Part shown: piece after piece, positions 58,893 to 64,000 of the stretch
How positions within the stretch are numbered: the first letter of the stretch is position 1
Layout: the number at the start of each line of letters is the position of its first letter
NCBI GenBank assembly: GCA_022701365.1
Contig: JAKUHH010000072.1
Coordinates: 434,001-498,000, forward strand
Source: Mycocentrospora acerina
Lineage: Eukaryota; Ascomycota; Dothideomycetes; Pleosporales
Reading direction: 5' to 3'
Length of the DNA stretch: 64,000 nucleotides
Notes under the pieces: model-generated
What the model saw: only the letters and a program-made list of their open reading frames with translations
The model's database searches: none
What the model was told of the DNA's origin: nothing
Program-made: the position numbers and the translations under genes

Positions 58893-58949
<57 letters not shown>

Positions 58950-59207
58950 TGTATTCTTGTTACTAGCTAGATTGTATTCCTTTCTGTTAAATATGTTGTT
59001 GGGACCAAGCCAGATACTTTTTAAGATGATAGGGTGCTGCTGATTGTAGGTTGGATGTATTTGGGGTGAGTGGATGGTGAAAAAGGGGCTGATGTGAAGA
59101 TGGTTGCAGCAAGGGGGTTGCAATGTTGGAAAAGTACTTGCTCATACTAAAGACTGTGCGAGTTCGTTTATGAAAAACTTGACTTGACTTCGCCTCACTT
59201 CATTTCG
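58393..59207. other. Convergent intergenic region with simple repeats
   Basis: About 0.8 kb, no gene. It has a CTT run near 58607-58621 and the GA microsatellite at 58897-58946. Confidence 0.5.
58897..58946. repeat. (GA)25 microsatellite
   Basis: An uninterrupted run of about 25 GA units. On the minus strand it appears as a CT run. The exact number may vary between strains. Confidence 0.95.
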
Positions 59208-60712
59208 CTAGCCGGCTTGGCCTTGTGTGGAGGGACGGGGGTTGAAGTAGGGCCTCACGATACGAAGTTCAATCAGTCGAGGTTTCTTGACCTCAGCATG
59301 TTCCTCCTTGTCTTGGATTTTGTCTGCTTGGCGCATGCGCTTACGATGGTTTTTGAGCTCTTGGTCTCGAAACTGAGTAATGGCCGTCAGACTAGGATCA
59401 AGAAGCCATGTTTGTTGGTCCCAGTTGAATACCCAAGGTTCGGTACTCGAGAGGCTTCGTATGATAGTCGAGGTTCTCGTCTCGTGAAGTTTCTCGCCGT
59501 CCCATGGCATGACCTGAGTGACGAGTGATTTCTCAATGACGCCACACGCCAGCCATTCGTAGTCGTGGCCTTTTGCACAGATACTGTCAATTTTACCTTG
59601 CTGTGAACTTTGTTTTTTCAAGTCTGATCTACGGATTTCGGTAATAGACATCCACATATCAGCTCCTGATTTGGCGAGCTGCTTAGGAGTGATGCTGGAG
59701 CCGTCCTTGGGCATGGCTGTCTCGCGAATCCAGACTGGAATATTAACGTCACGGATGATGGAGGACGGGCTCCCAGTCATTCTGGTTTTATACCTCGCTT
59801 TGACAGTTGCCGGTCGAAGGCCTGCTGTTTTGATCTTCGCAATAGATACTCGGTGACCAATTCGTTGACTATGGTTATAGTGAAAGTTTGCCCGTCGCTC
59901 TGCATAATCTTGGTGACGTTAGCATCTGTGCAACTACATAGCTCCTTTCATACCTACAAAGCGAATTGAAGGCCGAGATGAAGCAGGAAGGGTCGCGCTT
60001 TTTGTTCCACACCAGATGGCGCTCGATTCGTTCCTTGGTCAAGTCCTGGGCAATAGAGAACTTTCCAATCGCTTGGAAGGCGTTTCCTTCTCGGCATCGT
60101 AATTTGGGCTCCGCACGATGCTTGATGTGAGTATCCTTGGTAACGAAGCAGCTGAGAGTTGTAGATGTCTCATAGAAGGTACGAAAGAGGCTGTCTGGCA
60201 GACTTATCGGATAGGTCTGCCTAGAAAAAGATCTAAAACGTTAGTTTCAGTTTAGTGGGGGGATTTGAGTAATTTGCCTACATCTCGATAGGTTCGAGCA
60301 GCTCTGAAGATGTGGTTTCAGTCTGGGTTGGATTAAGATCTGGATTCATGATCTGTTCGTCACAGTCACCTTGATGGGCCTCAAGCGTAGGGGTTGAGGT
60401 TTCTTGAGTGTCTTCAGTAGCCTCGGTTTCTTCAATATCTTCAGTGGGTTCAATGTCTTCAGTGCTGTCAGTGTCTTCAATGTCTTCAGTGCTGTCAGTG
60501 TCTTCAGCGTCTTCATTTTCTTCAGCGTCTTCATTTTCTTCAGCGTCTTCATTTTCTTCAGTGTCTTCATTATCTTCAGTGTCGTCAGTGCTGTCAGTTT
60601 CGTCAGTATCTTCAATATCTTCAGTGTCTTCAGAAGCTGTAACTTCATCCATAAGTGACATGGCGGGCTGTTTGTCCTGGGAGATTCCCTGAATCATGGT
60701 TTCATCTGCCAT
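59208..60712 (-). CDS. DUF7587-like protein with acidic repeat N-terminus
   Basis: Three exons, complement(59208..59908, 59958..60232, 60282..60712), giving 468 residues; both introns are 49 nt with a GCTAAC or AACTGAAAC branch region, and phase is kept. Residues 1-143 are strongly acidic, built from Glu/Asp/Thr units with repeated ENEDAE and DSTEDIEDT blocks. The folded part begins ISLPDSLFRTFYETS and contains IERHLVWNKKRDPSCFISAF, then AERRANFHYNHSQRIGHRVS and ADMWMSITEI, a pattern I associate with the DUF7587 family common in Pezizomycotina. Its function is unknown. The C-terminus is basic (ELKNHRKRMRQADK). The second junction uses an AAG acceptor; the nearby CAG would create a stop. Confidence 0.7.
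60447..60572. repeat. Coding minisatellite in the DUF7587-like gene
   Basis: Two 27-bp units (60447-60500 region) are followed by four 18-bp units at 60501-60572, the first three identical in plus-strand sequence. On the coding strand the 18-bp unit encodes ENEDAE. Units are multiples of three, so changes in number keep the frame. Confidence 0.9.
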
Positions 60713-61325
60713 CTTAGGAGTATGTATGGGTACTTTTGATGGAGGTACCGTGGGTAGGATATGGAAGAATGATTGTGAGATAGGGTTGTAATATTCAGAG
60801 AAGAAGTTTATCGAGCAAAGTCAATATTGAGGGGAATTTGTTGTAGAAGAGAAGGATAGCCTGAAGTAGACGAGCTACTTATATATTGGAGGGAGTCAGA
60901 CATTGAGATGGGTAGTGAGAGGAGTTTTCTACTGCTAGAGTGCACAAGTGAAGTTCAAGGTAAGACAATGCGGGGGGTTGTGATGTTGATAGGAGTGAGA
61001 GTGATGCATTTGTACTTGTTCAGAGACATTTCTGCCTAGTGAGTGCTGAGAGAGAGTGGCGGCGAGTGTTGTATAGAAGAGGTGAGAATTGATGCATAGA
61101 AGAGGTAAGAGGTGATGTATAGAAGTGGTGAGAGCAGAGTGGGAGAAGAGTGAGAGTAGAGCGAGAGAAGAGTGAGAGGATGGTTAGAGTGGAGCTAGCC
61201 CAATGGAGCATTCCATCCGCCAAGCAACCCCGCATTCTGATTGGCAGTCGCGAACCGCGTGTCAGAGAGCTGTCCCTTGCGACACGCAGCACTTGGACGG
61301 TTTATAGTCCAGTTCGCCCCCCACG
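60713..61325. other. Divergent intergenic region, DUF7587-like gene to Sec5
   Basis: About 0.6 kb with no gene; a purine-rich stretch with AGAGTGAGAG-type repeats lies at 61040-61190. Confidence 0.45.
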
Positions 61326-64000
61326 ATGAGTTCGGCGATGGAAACGGAGATTCTAAACAAGTATAATCTCACGACACTGTACCCTGCACAATGGCCAGAA
61401 GAAAAGGACCAGGCGGACGCGGCCGAGGATTCGGACGAGGAGACGCCCGCAGCCACGACGACAGCTGCCACCATGGCCGGGCTTAATCGCACACGGTCAC
61501 GATACTCTGTGCTGGAGGACCGGTCGCGGTTCTCGCGGGCAATCCCCGGGGCGGAGCGGTCCAAGGACGGGGTGGAGAATCTGGTGCAAAAGGACGAGGC
61601 CGACCCGCTGGGCATGTACCCGAGCGTGGTGCAGGTGCTGCGGGCGAATGCGCTGCCGGTGGAGGACGACATCAAGCTGCGTGAGTGTTGCCATCACATG
61701 ACCATGACATGGACATGAATACAGATATGGACAGTGACGGACAGTGGCGGACACGGACAGACATGGGCAGTCATGAGCAGTCATGGACGTGGACATGAAT
61801 GCAGTCATGGACATGGACATGGACATGGATAGACATGGACAGTCACTGGATGTAGATGACATGGACGACATGGGCGACATGGACAGTCACGGGACACGCA
61901 CACATGGATATAGACTCAATCAAAGGCTAACAACACCACAGGCAACCGCTTCCTCCTCAGCTCCACCACCTTCTCGCCCGCCCTCTTCCTCGCCCAGGTC
62001 CACAGCGATGCCTCGACCGACGCCCTGCTCGACGGCCTCGCCTTCCTCTCGCGCTCCATTGAGCAAAAGTCGGCCTCGCTCAAGGTCCTCGTCGAGACCA
62101 ACTTCGACCGCTTCGTCGGCGCAAAGGCCACCATCGACCGCGTCTACAACGAGATGCGCGCAAAGGACGCCGACCCGGAACCGCCCAAGCGCCCGCCGCA
62201 CGCCCGGGGCAGCAGCCGCGCCAGCTTCTCCGGCCGCAAGCCCAGTGACTCGCAGCCCCCGCCGCTCGGCACCCCCGTCCCCGCCGAGCGCCGGAAGAAC
62301 GCGCTGATCAAGGAGAGCGAGTACGGCGTGCACGGCATCAAGGTCCCGCTCACCGAGGTCGCCGTCAAGGCCGAGGAGGTGTGGGGGCCCGCCCTCGGGG
62401 GGCGCGACAAGGAAGAGAACCTCAAGGCCATCCTCGAGTCGGTCGAGCAGCACCGCGGCCTGTTCGAGGTCGGCTCGGCGATTCAGGACGCCGTCCGCCG
62501 GCGAGACCACGAGACCATCACCGAAGAGTACAAGCGTGCGCGCAAGTACGCCGAGGACGCCCGCGCCATCGCCGAGCAGGCCAGCTCCACCCAGACTCCC
62601 CTCACCGACAAGCAGATCCACCAGATTGTCGTCACGGCGAGGATGTGGTCCGACGTGGAGCGCCAGATTGAGCACTTCAAGCGAGACTCGTGGAAGCGAC
62701 TTGCCGCGACCCACTTCACCAAGCACCAGGTCGGCAGTGACGACACAAAGTCGGACGAGTACCTGAGCATCATATCCGTCATGCTAGAGCTGGGCACCGA
62801 AGACAGCCCCATCTGGGTGTGGCTGCTCTCGCGCTACGAGCACCTCAAGTCTCGCCTCAACCACGTCTGTGAACGTTCGAGGGTCGAGATTGAGATTCTG
62901 CGCCGTCATCTGTCCAACGGAGACAAGACTAGCCTGCGGCTGCTGCAGAAACACCTGCGGTCAGTGCCCAACACCAGCACCATGACTACTGAGCCGTCGA
63001 AGCTCGACACGCCCAAGGTGATTGAGTTCTGGGAACACGTGCACAGCTCCATGAACACGCTTCTGTCCACAAAGGGTGGCCTCCTCGGCGAGCTGATTGA
63101 GTTCTGGGAAATCACACAGTCCTTCATCTTCGGTCGCGCTCAGAGGAGTTTGCCCACAGGCTACCGAAATCAGTCTGCAGTGCACCATTCGCTATCAACC
63201 ACCAACGTGGACGAGCTGCAGAAAGGAATGGCCGAGCTCGTCGCTATTATTCGAGAACACCTGTACTCGTTCTTCTCCGACCCCCCAATCGAAGACGTGT
63301 CCCTTCTTCTTTCCCCGTTGCCTACATCGCCAGATATGTCAACGCCAAAGACACCAATGAGCGCTCTCTTGAGCCCTACTTCCAACACAAGGTTCCGTTT
63401 TGACCCCAACAACGTTCCACCACCGTCCCCAAGTCGTGGCGAGGCTTGGGAAAAGTACGCCTTTTGGCCTCCGCACTCCAATGCACTCTCAGGCTCGTAC
63501 TACCTCTCCAAGACGCTTGTTCTCGTCGGTACAGCAGCCAACGAGCTCGCCTCTCTTCGACTGCCAGAAAACCTTCGCATTGATGATGGCCTGCGTCTTC
63601 TTGTCGGCGCTGTTCGAGAACGAAGCGTGCAAGCCGTGTGCGCAGCCTGGAATACAGACGCCGAGAAACTCAAGGTGCTTGAAGATTGGACCCGCAACGA
63701 GGAGCGCAAAGACACGACAAATCTGCCGCAACGTTTCTTTGCGGTGCAGAGCTTCCTGCTGAACAACCTGCAGAAGATCATGTATGTCGAGGCGTCGAGC
63801 AAGACCGCCATCGATGTCGTTGTGCCGCCGAGCAACAAATTGCTGCAAATGGTCCGCAGTCAGTTCGTTACAAGCTTATACCGGACCTTGAGCGGGATGG
63901 TGGAATGCGCCGAAAAAGGTCGCCTTGCACTAGGCTCGGACTTTGAAATCAAAGGCGATGACCTGACCGTCGACGAGGAAGACATTGAAGGCGATTGGGG
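61326..64000 (+). CDS. SEC5: Exocyst complex subunit Sec5, N-terminal four-fifths, cut by the window edge
   Basis: Exons 61326..61680 and 61942..64000, open at the right edge; 804 codons are visible. Sec5 is one of eight exocyst subunits that tether secretory vesicles to the plasma membrane, important at hyphal tips. The start ILNKYNLTTLYPAQWPEEKD and the junction VEDDIKLRNRFLLSSTTFSP are family-typical, followed by SIEQKSASLKVLVETNFDRF and a long helical-rod region (VIEFWEHVHSSMNTLL; LPQRFFAVQSFLLNN). The intron is 261 nt, five times the local norm, and filled with degenerate GACATG repeats. GC content at third positions is high. A 268-codon frame on the other strand is a shadow. Confidence 0.93.
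61695..61912. repeat. Degenerate GGACAT minisatellite inside the Sec5 intron
   Basis: Many variants of ATGGACATGGAC and GGACAGTCATG fill the intron. Boundaries are approximate because the copies have diverged. Confidence 0.85.

Noticed and set aside
58897..58946. GA run as a possible coding repeat
   Set aside because: It lies between convergent 3' ends and no supported frame uses it.
61920..62726. 268-codon frame on the minus strand
   Set aside because: It lies wholly opposite the well-supported Sec5 exon; high GC at third positions makes the antisense frame open.
1..64000. CRISPR arrays, rRNA, tRNA, intact transposons
   Set aside because: None seen on reading; no regularly spaced direct repeats, no tRNA TPC-loop pattern in a cloverleaf context, no transposase motifs or terminal repeats.

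Overview
The window is nuclear DNA of a filamentous ascomycete. Most introns are 45-60 nt with GTRNGT donors and CTAAC/CTGAC-type branch points. The gene set (assimilatory nitrate and nitrite reductases, a GH71 glucanase, GPI-type wall proteins, a Zn2Cys6 motif, a DUF7587-like protein) fits a Dothideomycete, probably Pleosporales. The order is inference; no rRNA, mitochondrial or plasmid marker was seen. I rebuilt spliced gene models by eye, checking reading phase across every junction. About 25 protein-coding loci are supported.

Layout. 1-666: N-terminal half of a probable bZIP factor, running off the left edge. 667-7475: a gene-poor stretch with one decayed surface-protein fragment and an AT-rich core. 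7476-12110: a divergent pair, an Rrn5-like RNA polymerase I factor carrying an unexpected Zn2Cys6 motif, and the mitochondrial helicase Irc3. 13352-21046: nitrate assimilation, niaD then niiA on the same strand, with NirA-like and GATA motifs in both promoters. 22309-32767: an orphan ORF, the SNARE Bos1, a secreted M28 peptidase, an NmrA-like Rossmann protein, a GNAT acetyltransferase and the DNA glycosylase MutY. 33379-36201: a Mep/Amt ammonium transporter and a Cys-rich GPI-type surface protein.

36475-47189 is more accessory: a broken F-box-like gene, a quinone-reductase-like MDR enzyme, a two-domain EthD-like protein, a GH71 alpha-1,3-glucanase, an HbpS/GlcG-like protein and a hypothetical. 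48503-58392 is mostly housekeeping: a Spo71/Mug56-like PH protein, a Ser/Thr-rich wall protein, eIF2-alpha and the vacuolar TRP channel Yvc1. 59208-64000 holds a DUF7587-like protein with an acidic repeat tract and the first four-fifths of exocyst Sec5, cut by the right edge.

Functionally, niaD and niiA carry nitrate to ammonium, and the ammonium transporter 12 kb away belongs to the same physiology, though unrelated genes lie between. The rest is ordinary cell biology. I see no CRISPR array, tRNA, rRNA or intact transposon. The observation I would check first is the SANT plus Zn2Cys6 combination in the Rrn5-like protein.
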